This document shows, piece after piece, positions 1-10,600 of a stretch of DNA of 64,000 bases. This DNA is from JAFEDN01 sp963818985. Its GTDB lineage: Bacteria; Pseudomonadota; Gammaproteobacteria; Coxiellales; Coxiellaceae. Position numbers and translations under genes: made by a program. The stretch covers positions 186,001-250,000 of the forward strand of contig CAWFUJ010000008.1 in the NCBI GenBank assembly GCA_963818985.1, in the 5' to 3' direction. Every line of letters begins with the position of its first letter. Position 1 is the stretch's first letter. The notes under the pieces are model-generated. The model did no database searches. It was not told the origin of the DNA and worked only from the letters and a program-made list of their open reading frames with translations.

Positions 1-390
1 CACGGGTTTAATATATGAAATGCCTAATAAAAATACCATCCAAAAAGCAATGATGGCTAACAGGAAATTAGTCAAGGGACCCGCTAAGACAATAGCCATT
101 CTTGTTAGAAGCGGCTGACGGTTATATGCTTTTTTTGATTCTTGGTAAGACACTTGCAGTTCACGATCATCTAGCATTTTGACATAGCCACCTAAGGGCA
201 ATATGGCGATTACATATTCCGTACCGCTCCGACGACTTTGGTATGACCAAATAGCTTTGCCAAACCCTACCGAAAAACGTAACACTTTAACGCCTAACAT
301 TTTCGCCACCAAAAAATGTCCGGCTTCGTGGAGGACAATGACAATAAAAACAGCGAGTATCGCCCCAAAAACAGTTATCAATAATTCCAT
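1..390 (-). CDS. rseP: RseP-type site-2 zinc metalloprotease, partial
   Basis: The reverse strand reads from ATG at 390 to the window edge, giving the first 130 residues. They begin MELLITVFGAILAVF and contain the zinc motif HEAGH (about residue 21) in the first membrane helix, then a GGYVKMLDD stretch and a NFLLAIIAF helix. This is the intramembrane protease family that cleaves anti-sigma factors such as RseA in the inner membrane. The 3' end lies outside the window, so the PDZ domains and second active-site motif cannot be checked. The family is clear; the substrate is inferred from the family. Confidence 0.9.
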   Translation of the reverse strand, partial: MELLITVFGAILAVFIVIVLHEAGHFLVAKMLGVKVLRFSVGFGKAIWSYQSRRSGTEYVIAILPLGGYVKMLDDRELQVSYQESKKAYNRQPLLTRMAIVLAGPLTNFLLAIIAFWMVFLLGISYIKPV

Positions 391-412
391 AAAATTATTG
401 CTTCCAAGGGAG

Positions 413-461
413 TGTCATACCGGCCCCCGCCTTCGCGGGGGTGAACTACGGCCAGCATCCA
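413..461. repeat. Dispersed palindromic element, partial copy
   Basis: This stretch between rseP and the peptide transporter holds CCGGCCCCCGCCTTCGCGGG and ends GCCAGCATCCAG. Its reverse complement matches the element at 32682-32746 (GGCCGTAGTT, ACCCC, GCGAAGG, CCGGTAT). It is a member of a small dispersed repeat family, here with decayed arms. The rest of 391-647 shows nothing I can call with confidence. Confidence 0.7.
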
Positions 462-647
462 GTTAATTGGTAATTTTATGCACATTTATAGAAAACCATG
501 CTTACAAATATTCCAAACTGTAGCTGTTCATAGCCAGAATTGCAACATGGTCATCCTTATGGGATAATTTCAGCCCATGAAACGAATAGCTCAAGGGATA
601 TGTATGACAAAATTGGATGTTCCTATCCATAGGGTGAGCTATTCATT

Positions 648-2108
648 ATGAAACAGCCAGCCGCGCTCTTGCCATTATCACTCACTGAAATGTGGGAACG
701 CTTCGGACTCTATCTTGTTCAGGGTCTATTAATTTTTTACATGACAAAATCCTTAGATTTCCCTGATGCAAAAGCTTATGCAGTGATGGGACAATTCACA
801 GCGTTAGTCTATGTCTCTCCCATCTTAGGTGGATTATGTGCCGACCGCTTGCTCGGATTTCGGTATAGTATTTTACTTGGCGCAGTTTTGTTGCTTCTAG
901 GCTATATCACCTTAGCCTTACCTAATCATTTTTTATTTCCTAAAGAAGTGGCCATGTTCCTGGGCTTGTCCATCATCATTTTAGGCAATGGTTTTCTAAA
1001 GCCTAATATTTCCAGTTTCCTAGGTCAATTTTATGAACAAGATGATCCTCGCCGTGATTCCGGATTTACCATTTATTACATGGTTTTTAATTTAGGAATT
1101 GCATTATCTACGCTGAGCTCGGGCTATATTCTGCGATTATTCGGTTGGCATGTTGCTTTTAGCGTGGCTGCGTTTGGATTAATTTTAGCAATTGGATTTT
1201 TTTTCTGGGGATATCGCTATTTCGATAACAAAGGTTTACCCATGAAATTATCAACTCAGCCAGGATTAACCCATTGGTTTTATAAGAGAAGTAATTTTAT
1301 TTTGATAGTGTTATTGGGTACTGCTGCTTGTTATGTCTTATTGAAATTATCCAATGTTGGTAACCAGATCCTCGCCATCGTCGGCGTATTCATACTCATC
1401 ATCCTGAGCACCATCACCCTACGCTTAGAAAAGCAGCAAAGAAAAAGAATGTTAACTTTGCTTATTTTAATTCTTATTTCAATTATTTTTTGGAGTTTAT
1501 TTTTCCAAATATTTTTAGTGGCCAATTTGTTTATCGATCGAAATGTTGACCGAGTGATATTCGGACATTTAGTTCCACCCGTGGCCTTTATTTCATTAGA
1601 GCCCCTTTTTATTTTTATTCTTAGCCCGCTCTTTGCCATTTTATGGCAACGTTTGTATCAAAGAAAAGTACGCATTTCCCGAGGTTTGCAATTTAGCTTA
1701 GCGCTGATCGCGACTGGCTTGGGGTTACAGCTCATTATCATCGGCATTCACTATCCCGATCAGCTAGGCCTAGTCCATCCTGTGTGGATAATTGCCAGTT
1801 ATTTTATGATTACGCTTGGTGAATTATTATTATCACCTATTGGGCTCGCCATGGTCACTCAATTAGCACCACAAAAATTACAAGGCTTGATGATGGGTGT
1901 TTGGTTTTTAGGTTTAAGCTATGGAGGTTTATTAGCTGGTTATTTGGGTCGACAAGCCAGTGTTAAGTCCGAATGGATTAATCAGCCAGCTTACAGTAAT
2001 TCAATTTATGCCCACGCTTTTCAAAATTATGTTTGGTTAGCATTGGCGGCAGCTCTGTTTACACTGTTACTCATCCCTTGGTTAAATCGTTTAACACGGA
2101 ATGTTTAA
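648..2108 (+). CDS. POT/PTR2 family proton-dependent peptide transporter
   Basis: This 486-residue protein has about 12-14 hydrophobic segments. The first helix carries the POT motif ExxERF (E14, E17, R18), and the PTR2 signature region (KPNISSFLGQFY, then FTIYYMVFNLG) lies at about residues 117-150. The family imports di- and tripeptides across the inner membrane with protons, a typical nutrient route for intracellular Legionellales. The last 8 bases overlap the start of the downstream carboxylase gene, which suggests co-transcription. The exact substrate is not evident. Confidence 0.92.
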   Translation: MKQPAALLPLSLTEMWERFGLYLVQGLLIFYMTKSLDFPDAKAYAVMGQFTALVYVSPILGGLCADRLLGFRYSILLGAVLLLLGYITLALPNHFLFPKEVAMFLGLSIIILGNGFLKPNISSFLGQFYEQDDPRRDSGFTIYYMVFNLGIALSTLSSGYILRLFGWHVAFSVAAFGLILAIGFFFWGYRYFDNKGLPMKLSTQPGLTHWFYKRSNFILIVLLGTAACYVLLKLSNVGNQILAIVGVFILIILSTITLRLEKQQRKRMLTLLILILISIIFWSLFFQIFLVANLFIDRNVDRVIFGHLVPPVAFISLEPLFIFILSPLFAILWQRLYQRKVRISRGLQFSLALIATGLGLQLIIIGIHYPDQLGLVHPVWIIASYFMITLGELLLSPIGLAMVTQLAPQKLQGLMMGVWFLGLSYGGLLAGYLGRQASVKSEWINQPAYSNSIYAHAFQNYVWLALAAALFTLLLIPWLNRLTRNV

Positions 2109-4173
2109 CAAATTGTTAATCGCCAATCGAGGTGAAATTGCTTGCCGCATTTTAAAAACAGCAAAAAAATTAAATATTTCTACGGTAGCAGTTTTTTCAG
2201 CCATTGATAGACATGCATTACACGTCGAAATGGCCGATGAAGCTTATCTATTAGGACCCGCACCCAGCATTGAAAGTTACCTTAATCTAGATAAAATCCT
2301 CACCATTGCTAAACAAACCAAGGTAGACGCTATTCACCCAGGGTATGGATTTTTGTCTGAAGACCCTGAATTTGCTACCGCATGCGCACAAGCCGGTATT
2401 ACTTTTATCGGCCCTTCCGCTCAGGCCATTAAAACCATGGGAGACAAAACTTTAGCCAAATCCACCATGTTGGCTGCTGGGGTCCCAGTTATTCCCGGCT
2501 ACCATGCTGACGACTTAAATTTAAGTACTTTAACCGAAGCCGCTGAAAAAATTGGCTTGCCAATTTTGGTCAAAGCTTCTGCCGGCGGTGGTGGTAAAGG
2601 CATGCGTTTAGTAGAAAAGCTCGAACAATTGGCAGAAGCCGTCGCCAGCGCCAGGCGTGAAGCTCAAGCAAGTTTCGGCGATTCGCGAATTTTTTTGGAA
2701 AAATATTTAGATAAATCACGACATATTGAAGTGCAAATTTTATTTGATCAATTCGGGCAAGGTGTTTATCTTTTTGATCGAGATTGTTCAATCCAACGCC
2801 GGCATCAAAAAATTATTGAAGAAGCCCCTGCACCATTTTTAAATGATTCAACTCGGCAAAAGATGGCAGCAACAGCATTAAAAGCTGGTATCGCTATACA
2901 ATATCAAGGAGTTGGTACCATTGAATTTTTAGTCGATGAACAACAAAATTATTACTTTATGGAGATGAATACCCGTTTACAAGTCGAGCATCCTGTCACT
3001 GAAATGATCACGGGTTTAGATTTGGTCGAATGGCAATTGCGAGTAGCGGCGGGCGAAAAACTTGATTTGCAATTATCTAATGTCGTATCGCATGGACATT
3101 CTTTAGAAGCAAGGCTGTATGCAGAAAATCCACAGCAAAATTTTATGCCTTCTTCTGGCGCTTTGGACTATTATCGTTTTCCGCCATTCCCGCTGAGTAC
3201 AATGGCTCCCTGTTTATCTCCTGCGCTCGGCAGAGCCAATGCTCGGAATGAAGGGGGAGCGCTTCGTGCAGCTTCCCCTTGCGATCCCCCATGGCGTAAG
3301 GAGATTTCTATACAACAGCAGCCTGGGATTCGGGTTGATACTGGTTTTCGGCAAGGTGATATGATTAGTGTTTATTATGATCCACTCATTGCGAAATTAA
3401 TTGTATGGGCGCAAGACCGTCCGGCTGCAGTAGAAAAATTACAGCAATGTTTAATGCAAACAGCGGTTGCAGGTATTCATACTAATCTTACTTTGTTAAA
3501 TCGTATTGCTCATCATCCTCAATTTATAGCCGGAAAAATTGTGACGCAATTTATTCCAGAGGAGCAACATATTCTTTTATCGGAGCCCTCATCACCACCC
3601 GATATCGTGATCGGTTTAGCGTGCTTAGCAGTTATTAGACAACAGCAATCGCTAGCTCAATCTCTCCAACAGCAAAGTGACGATCATTTTTCACCATGGT
3701 TAGTGCCTGATGGTTGGAGATTAAATGGCAAAGCGCAAAATCAAATTCTGTTATGGCAAGAAAAAAATCAATTGCAAATTTTGGTGGAAGTTTGCGATCA
3801 TCAGTTTCGATTCAGTTGGAATCATCATGTTGTCAATATTAGTTCTGATCATCCCTATCAGGTATTTATAAAAAATCAGCATTTAATTGTTTTTCATTTG
3901 GGTGAGCAATGGCAATTTAGTTTGCAAAACCCGGCTTTTTCAGAACAGAATATCAGTGATGAATTTCAAGTTCGATCCCCTATGCCAGGGACCTTGGTGG
4001 CTGTGTATGTTAAACCAGGTCAAAAAGTATTGGCCGGTGAAAAATTATTAGTGATGGAAGCCATGAAAATGGAACACACACTGTTAGCTCCGCGTGAGGC
4101 CATCATCAAAGCTGTTTTATTTCAGCCAGGCGATCGAATAAATGAAGGCACCGAAATAATTACTTTTGAATGA
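2101..4173 (+). CDS. Biotin-dependent acyl-CoA carboxylase alpha subunit (biotin carboxylase plus BCCP)
   Basis: The 690-residue protein has an N-terminal biotin carboxylase domain, an ATP-grasp loop SAGGGGKGM at about residue 160, MEMNTRLQVEHPVTE at about 287, and a C-terminal biotinyl domain with MEAMKMEH at about 652. This layout is that of 3-methylcrotonyl-, propionyl- or acetyl-CoA carboxylase alpha subunits, which carboxylate biotin for transfer by a separate beta subunit. No beta subunit is in the window, so the acyl substrate is unresolved. Between DYYRFPP (about residue 360) and PGIRVDTGF (about 408), where relatives have only a few residues, sit about 40 extra residues rich in P, A, R and G. 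They are encoded by a palindromic repeat, yet the frame stays open. It overlaps the peptide transporter by 8 bases. Confidence 0.9.
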   Translation: MFNKLLIANRGEIACRILKTAKKLNISTVAVFSAIDRHALHVEMADEAYLLGPAPSIESYLNLDKILTIAKQTKVDAIHPGYGFLSEDPEFATACAQAGITFIGPSAQAIKTMGDKTLAKSTMLAAGVPVIPGYHADDLNLSTLTEAAEKIGLPILVKASAGGGGKGMRLVEKLEQLAEAVASARREAQASFGDSRIFLEKYLDKSRHIEVQILFDQFGQGVYLFDRDCSIQRRHQKIIEEAPAPFLNDSTRQKMAATALKAGIAIQYQGVGTIEFLVDEQQNYYFMEMNTRLQVEHPVTEMITGLDLVEWQLRVAAGEKLDLQLSNVVSHGHSLEARLYAENPQQNFMPSSGALDYYRFPPFPLSTMAPCLSPALGRANARNEGGALRAASPCDPPWRKEISIQQQPGIRVDTGFRQGDMISVYYDPLIAKLIVWAQDRPAAVEKLQQCLMQTAVAGIHTNLTLLNRIAHHPQFIAGKIVTQFIPEEQHILLSEPSSPPDIVIGLACLAVIRQQQSLAQSLQQQSDDHFSPWLVPDGWRLNGKAQNQILLWQEKNQLQILVEVCDHQFRFSWNHHVVNISSDHPYQVFIKNQHLIVFHLGEQWQFSLQNPAFSEQNISDEFQVRSPMPGTLVAVYVKPGQKVLAGEKLLVMEAMKMEHTLLAPREAIIKAVLFQPGDRINEGTEIITFE
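3200..3305. repeat. RPE-like palindromic element inserted in frame in a carboxylase gene
   Basis: A GC-rich block interrupts the conserved biotin carboxylase sequence without breaking the frame. Read on the reverse strand it contains CGCCATGGGGG, TCGCAAGGGG, GCGCTCCCCCTTCATTC and GCGCAGGAGAT. The intergenic block at 40984-41075 has GCCATGGGGG, TTCCAAAGGG, GCTCTCCCCCTTTATTC and CCAGGAGC in the same order, so both belong to one repeat family. In-frame coding palindromes are known as Rickettsia palindromic elements (RPE); a relation to those is not shown here. Boundaries are approximate. Confidence 0.75.
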
Positions 4174-4265
4174 GTTTATCCATGCCCTTCCCCATCCGGG
4201 CTTCCTCTGCCACCCGCCGACAGAGCTAGCGCCAGTGGGCTGAGAGGGAATGTATGAGTTCAATC

Positions 4266-7200
4266 TTAAAACTCATGCTTGGTTTCATTTGTATTTTCTA
4301 GGATCTTTCTAGAATTATCATCCCGTGTTTTAACTGGTGGTGGAAGTAGGGTGATAGCTCCAAAATTGGTAATACCTCTACCTCTATTTAAGCCTAGCAT
4401 TTTGGACAAACTGAATATTACTTCTCTGACATAATAATCTTCAGAAACTATATTCACACGCTCGGAATAATCAGGGTCGCGAATAAGCTTTGTTGCTACT
4501 AACAATGTCATTAGATCCCCCCAAAATCCTGACAGATCAAATCCTAAAAAATTGTTCGAATCGAAAAATTTAAGTTTTTGATAAAGGACATGATAAATCT
4601 TATTATTATCATTACCTATTGCACAAATAATTTGTTTAAACGTCTGGACTTCTAACGCCTCTTGTTTTTTTCCTGCCGATTGGAGTGGATAAAAAGCTTG
4701 CTCAGCAAGAGCATTTATATGCTGGAAAAGTCCTACATGACAACCAATGGAAGAGCTAGGATTTGCAATGGCTATTAAATCTTTGACGCCTTGGAAATAG
4801 GGAAAATACTTACCCCTGACTTGAGGCCAAGTCAATTGCACTGGTTCTGTCTCTTTGCTATCAGGAAATCCCTGTGCTTCAATGACAGCCATTGACCATA
4901 AGCTTTGCACCATTGAACTTTCATCCTTAGTCAATAACCGTTGATCCTCATTTGCCATCATATAATACTGTTTTGAAAAGTCCTTTAACTCTTCAATAAA
5001 ATCAAATGCGGTATCACATTTGTTGACTAGATCTGCAGCAGAATAAAAATTACTTAATTGAGAATCCTCCACTTCTTCATCTTCCCCATCCCCATCCATC
5101 GGCTCCTGATTGGACTCGGGCTTTTTCAAATTCTCCAGCTTTTCTTTTACTGATTTAAATTGTTGACCGCGCAGCAAGTCTTCTATTTTTTTCCACGCAC
5201 TGATCATCAACGGATTTTCGATGAGATCTAAAAATTTGCGGCGATTATTCTGCAAAGCCTTGAGCACATAATCAACCATTTTTTGATCCTTGACTTCAGT
5301 GTCTCTTAATAGTGCGTCAATATTTAAATCATATTCTCTGAAATTGAGCTGTGATTTAAACTCTGGATTTTGTTTTAGAAAGCCAGGTGCAATAGCTCGC
5401 CCAGATATGAGAAAAACATCTTTTTTAGAATCAGTAATCACAACAACTTGCACGGACTCACGTTTACGGACGCTTGAGCTTGGGATTAGAGCTTTCGGAT
5501 TATCAGGCTTATTCAATGAATTTAATAATACTGGACCACCTGTTGCTGCATATCTAGCACCAATAACAGCTTGACACTGTTCATCTTTAAAAGTTAAAGC
5601 CAAACAATTCCCTATGCCAATCAAATAGCGCTTGGTGCCAGAAAAGTAAGGCACAGTCATACATAATAATAGACTGGCTTTAACTTCATTATAAGGGCTT
5701 TGACTGAGGACAGAAGCGATGAAGGGACGCAAATCACCTTCAGTTTCCGCTGTAAACAAATGCAAATAATCAAATATTTTTTTCGCTAAACTTGATAAAA
5801 CAAGGTCACAAGTATTTTTCATATGTTGTTGCCAGCCTTCCTCCTCTGTATAGCGCGGACTAAAAAGTACAGTTAATTTGGCGTGGAATTTACCGCCCCG
5901 CATATAATGAAACTCACGAATTGTATCTAAAGTTAATTGTGCTGTTAGAATGGATGGAACTTTACAAAAAATAACCGAATCCTGTCCTCGGGAAAGTTGA
6001 TAATTAAATGTCTTTAATAGTTTAGTTACGTCTGTTGAAATGGGTAATGCAGAAAAACTTCTAGTTTTACAGATATGATTGTGAGGCATAACTGTTACCA
6101 CGCCGATTTCTTCCCCATTATGCAGGGGGACATCTGGGTACCGTTTTTTAAATGCCTCAAACCAACCAAGCTTCTGTTCTTTACTCTCTCCTGCCCATAG
6201 AGTTTTAATTTCTTCTAAACCCTTTTCCGGAATCACATCAGATTCATCTATTTCCGTCATTTCCAGCGCCTTAGTAAACGACCAAAAGCTCTCAAGACTA
6301 GCCTCTCGCAATCTTTGATAGATAGGATCTTCAGGCTGCAACTCAGGCTTAAAGTTAGGATTTTGCAAACGATTTTGGAAAACCAATAATCGACTAATAA
6401 CTGATAACCATAGTTTAGTCGTACTTTGGGTCCAGGATTGATAAATCCTAATACGCTCTTCCTCTGCTTTTGCTAATAATTTACTTTTCAAGTGGGTAGG
6501 ATAAAGGCGTACAAAATACTTTTCATCTTTTTTAAATTCTTCTATGGATTTTTCATCTACTAAAGTGATTTTTTTTTCTTCCAGTAACAAACCGTCACGA
6601 CTTCCTATTTGGATAATATCATCTTTTTGATAATGTTGAATTGTTGCCAAAGATATTGGCTTAGTTATCCAAGATCCGGGTCCGGTGGATTCTTTGAAAG
6701 TTATATGATGTTTACCGTTAGTCAACACCAAAGTAGAATAAGCACTTTCACCTTTTTGCGATTTAATTATTTTAGATTTATCTTCTGCTGGTACAAATTT
6801 TAAAATATTTTGTAAAACTTGTTGTCGTTTATTGCCTGGGAAAAAACCCTCTTCGGTTGGCAAATTTAATGTTAACAATGCGTTCTTAAGCTCTTTTATA
6901 CGAGGGCATTTAATTTCTTGTGTACTGATCAATCCCTTATTTGGTCTTATAACAAGTTTTAATTTATTGTCTGTAGTAATTACATAACATTTTTTGGCTT
7001 GTGATCGAAGATCCTCAAAGGAAAATTGATTGTTTTCTAAAAAAACATCACAATCTTTTGGCAACTGACTTTCGATAAGTTCAGGTCTTAGCATGGTGAA
7101 TATACAAGATATACTTATAGATGTATTTTGCTCCGATAAGAGGAAATTAATATTTTCAGCAAATATTTTATGGATATCATCGTTTTTTTTTGAAATATAC

Positions 7201-7586
7201 AGAATCAATATGTATTCCATTAATCCATCTATCTTGGTTTTAAAATTTTCTAAAAATCCTTTTGTTAAAGGATCATGACTATCAATACTAATAAATGTGA
7301 TTAGCTGAGCAATAAAATCGCCATTATTTTTAAAAAAATCCCAAGTGATGGTCGTCATCTTTTGGTTAATAGATAATTCAGATTTTTTTTCAGGCCTTTC
7401 GGTGATGGTGCGATAAGTATTACTTGAATAAAAACGAATAAATTCGCTAGTGCCGGGGGAATCAAAAAATGCATCTTCCGTAAACGGGGTTCCCATTGCT
7501 GTTGATGCAATAAATTTATCAACTTTAGATTCAGTCATCATGACAAAAAAATCTTTTTTCATAAGAAAATTTCTCTGGGTACGCAT
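4266..7586 (-). CDS. Giant orphan protein A1 (paralog family, type A)
   Basis: I do not recognise this 1106-residue protein. It is soluble-looking, with no signal peptide or membrane segment. The N-terminus holds a family block GTSEFIRFYSSNTYRTI (about 45-61) and FFKNNGDFI. A central block from about 490 to 735 contains AKLTVLYSPRY (about 569), RYLIGIGNCLALTF (about 654) and DVFLISGRAIAPGF (about 723). The spacing resembles a degenerate PP2C fold, but the metal-binding Asp positions look replaced (weak inference). A helical C-terminal part carries WPQVRGKYFPYFQGVKD. It is the second gene of the B1-A1 operon, 38 bases after B1, with AAGGAG 11 bases before the ATG. Its closest relative here is A2. 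A secreted effector is possible but not shown. Confidence 0.85.
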   Translation of the reverse strand: MRTQRNFLMKKDFFVMMTESKVDKFIASTAMGTPFTEDAFFDSPGTSEFIRFYSSNTYRTITERPEKKSELSINQKMTTITWDFFKNNGDFIAQLITFISIDSHDPLTKGFLENFKTKIDGLMEYILILYISKKNDDIHKIFAENINFLLSEQNTSISISCIFTMLRPELIESQLPKDCDVFLENNQFSFEDLRSQAKKCYVITTDNKLKLVIRPNKGLISTQEIKCPRIKELKNALLTLNLPTEEGFFPGNKRQQVLQNILKFVPAEDKSKIIKSQKGESAYSTLVLTNGKHHITFKESTGPGSWITKPISLATIQHYQKDDIIQIGSRDGLLLEEKKITLVDEKSIEEFKKDEKYFVRLYPTHLKSKLLAKAEEERIRIYQSWTQSTTKLWLSVISRLLVFQNRLQNPNFKPELQPEDPIYQRLREASLESFWSFTKALEMTEIDESDVIPEKGLEEIKTLWAGESKEQKLGWFEAFKKRYPDVPLHNGEEIGVVTVMPHNHICKTRSFSALPISTDVTKLLKTFNYQLSRGQDSVIFCKVPSILTAQLTLDTIREFHYMRGGKFHAKLTVLFSPRYTEEEGWQQHMKNTCDLVLSSLAKKIFDYLHLFTAETEGDLRPFIASVLSQSPYNEVKASLLLCMTVPYFSGTKRYLIGIGNCLALTFKDEQCQAVIGARYAATGGPVLLNSLNKPDNPKALIPSSSVRKRESVQVVVITDSKKDVFLISGRAIAPGFLKQNPEFKSQLNFREYDLNIDALLRDTEVKDQKMVDYVLKALQNNRRKFLDLIENPLMISAWKKIEDLLRGQQFKSVKEKLENLKKPESNQEPMDGDGEDEEVEDSQLSNFYSAADLVNKCDTAFDFIEELKDFSKQYYMMANEDQRLLTKDESSMVQSLWSMAVIEAQGFPDSKETEPVQLTWPQVRGKYFPYFQGVKDLIAIANPSSSIGCHVGLFQHINALAEQAFYPLQSAGKKQEALEVQTFKQIICAIGNDNNKIYHVLYQKLKFFDSNNFLGFDLSGFWGDLMTLLVATKLIRDPDYSERVNIVSEDYYVREVIFSLSKMLGLNRGRGITNFGAITLLPPPVKTRDDNSRKILENTNETKHEF

Positions 7587-7624
7587 ATATATTCATTCTC
7601 CTTAAAAGATGGTGACCATTGTGT

Positions 7625-10600
7625 TTAATTAGTTAATGATGATCTGCTGCTAATGACATCGCTAGTAGTAGTTTCAGTGCCTGATACTTTATGCACCCTA
7701 AAACCAAGGCTACTTACTCCAGAAACAAGAGGAGTCACTGACATATTATTTGAAGATAATGCGCTAACTGGATCTGTGTTTTTCGGTAACGCCTCTATTA
7801 ATCCATCCAAACTAATCATATTAATTTGATGATCAACTAATAAACTGGGAGCATATTTAAATATTAATAACTGCTCTAATCGACGCCAGAAATCGCAAGA
7901 TTGATCACCCAAAGTTCTTGTATTGAAAGATTCAAGTTTAGCCCTGATATGAGGCAAAATTGTTGATTCGTTCTGAAAAGAACAAAGGACATGAGCAAAT
8001 ATCAATATTTCTTTAGCTTCTTCTTTATTATGCTGAGTCGATGAATTAAAATTTTGTTGTGCCAGACCGTAAATATATTCAAAAAGTTTCGGTGGCTCAA
8101 TGGCAGATGTAGGAGAAAAAACCACCATAGAATCATTCACACCTTGGAAATATGGAAAATATATTTTTCTAATATTTGCCCAACTGATAAATATTTCAGA
8201 AGAGTCATCTTCCTCAGTTTTTGAAAATGGCCTTGCCTCATCAACTGCAATGTGCCATAGACCTTTGACGGCATTAATTTCTTCCTGAGTTAATTTAAAT
8301 GATATTTTAGATTCAGCTAACTCTCGACATCCTTCTATAAAGTGTTCGAAGTGGATACATTCATTGACTGATTTTATTTTAGTTTTGAGCATATTTGAAG
8401 TATCAAGAGTCTCTTTAGTTTCCTCCAACATTTGCTTTTCTTCTTCTTTCATCACTAGACTGCCTATTTTTTTAAACATCGAGCTAAAAGAATCACTTAA
8501 TACGGCTGTATCGGTCAGTTTTTTAAAAGCATTGGTCATGGATTTAACTAATTGCGGTTCTTCTTCTAATGGAATTTGATCGTTTTTCACTTCTTTAACT
8601 TCCAACAGTGATTTAATTTTTACCCAAGCGCTCTGCATATAAGGATCTGCAGTCATTTTTAATAGTTCTTTACGAAGAGGCTGCAAATCTGCAATGGTTT
8701 TATCTATAGGACTTTGCTTTTCATCTTGCTCCAATGCTTTGATATCGGGTGCATACATGTATAAATCCAAATCTTTTGTTGTTTTAATAAATTTTAAAGA
8801 TTTATGCGTGAAATCCCTTCCCGACAATAATAAAATTTCAGTCTCAGGATCTTTAACAATGGCTATTTGCAATGATTCTTGAATACGTGTCGAAGGATAC
8901 AAAAATTGAGTTAGCGATTCAGACTCATTGCCAATCGGTTTATCCAATGAGTCTAATGACACAGGAACATCATTAAAATCATACATGGCGTAAATTTTAA
9001 TTATTGGAGGGGAGTTTTTTGGATATGCTATAGCTACTCCACTACCGATTCCTACTAAAAACCGCTTGTTATAATCATGGCCTGTCTTAACAGTGAGACA
9101 AAACAGTAAACTGGATTGTATTTGATTAAAAGGCCTCTGGGTTAGAATACCTGCTAATCTCTCACGAATACAATACAAATGGTCAGTATCGTTCCACCAG
9201 AATTCGGAAAATATATTGATGCTTTCAAATACTTTGGTGGATAAGGCTTTAAAAATCAATTCTCGATTTTCTTCAGCATCTTGAGCCCAGCCATCATATT
9301 CTTTATATATCGGACTATAAACGACAGTCAATTTAGCTGAAACTTGATCACTCTGATCCATATAAATGCCAGAATATTTATTTTTCTCGTAAAAAAATTC
9401 ACGTACCGTGTCCGACAAAACATTATTATGAATCATAGAAGGTTGACAGCTGGTAACGATTGCGCTAGAAAAATCAAGAAAATTAAAACTAACACTCCTA
9501 CTATCTAGGACATTTTTTATAGTTGGTGTACATGGTACAGCTAAAAAGTTAGAGTGTTTATTTGCGTGATTAACGGGCTGCATAGCCAAAATTCTGACTG
9601 GGCCTCCATCCTCCACCGCAACTTTGGAATTTTGGTGACGAAAAGCTTGTCGCCAGTTAAGTGTTTGATTTTTATTTTCCCGTTCTGCAGTGGACCATTG
9701 ATTTTTGATCTCTAATAAATGTTCTGCTTGTATTTCTACCTTATCGTCTGAGCTGGTTTGAGTATTTTCTAAAGCTTTAATCAATTTGCCAAGGTTATTT
9801 AAACTGGCTTGATGCAGAAGATTATACAAAGGTTCGATAGGACCTACATGAGTAAATTTTTTGGCTTCAAGTCCATCCTGAAATACCCATAGACGACTGA
9901 CTAACAATAACCATGCTTGAGCACCTGAAGGTTGCCAAGTACTGGTAGCTTGTTGTCGCATATTTTCTGCTTTTGAAATTAATTGAGTTTTTATATTATT
10001 AAAATCAAACTCTTCTTTATTTTCGCTTGAAAAAAATGGAGAAGTTTCTATCAATAAAGTCTCGTTTTCTACAAAATATTTAACTATACATGAAACGGTA
10101 TCGGTTTTATGTTTAATCTCCTTTGTTTCTTCCAATGGGGGTGCTAATCCCTTGGTTTCATCGGGTTTTAAAGGATTAACTCGGATCTTATGACTACCTG
10201 AATTATAGATAACGGTCATACGTCGATTGGTAGGTATAAAATTTATAATTGTTTGCAAATTGTTTTTAGAAGATGTATCAAAACCAATTCTCGAATCAGG
10301 AACATTGGGTATCAGCCCAGAACTTAAAGTTGGTTTGCCAAGTTTCTTTCGTAAAGTATCAAAATTTTTACATTCAATTACACTTTTGGTAAAACCTTCG
10401 GTAGATTTCGAGTCTTTTTTAAGATGAAGCAATTCGTTCTTAGTGACCACATAACATTGCTTCGTATGAAAAATAAAATTTTTCTCTAGAGAATCCGAAT
10501 CCTTAACGTAAATACTACAATTTTCAGGTAAAGACTTAATAGCTTGCTGAGCCGCAAAAAAATTCATAACAATGGTAATATTGAGAATTTCGGTAATATT

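Noticed and set aside
4174..4265. GC-rich stretch between the carboxylase and A1 as a terminator
   Set aside because: I could not find a convincing continuous stem or a U-tract; left uncalled.
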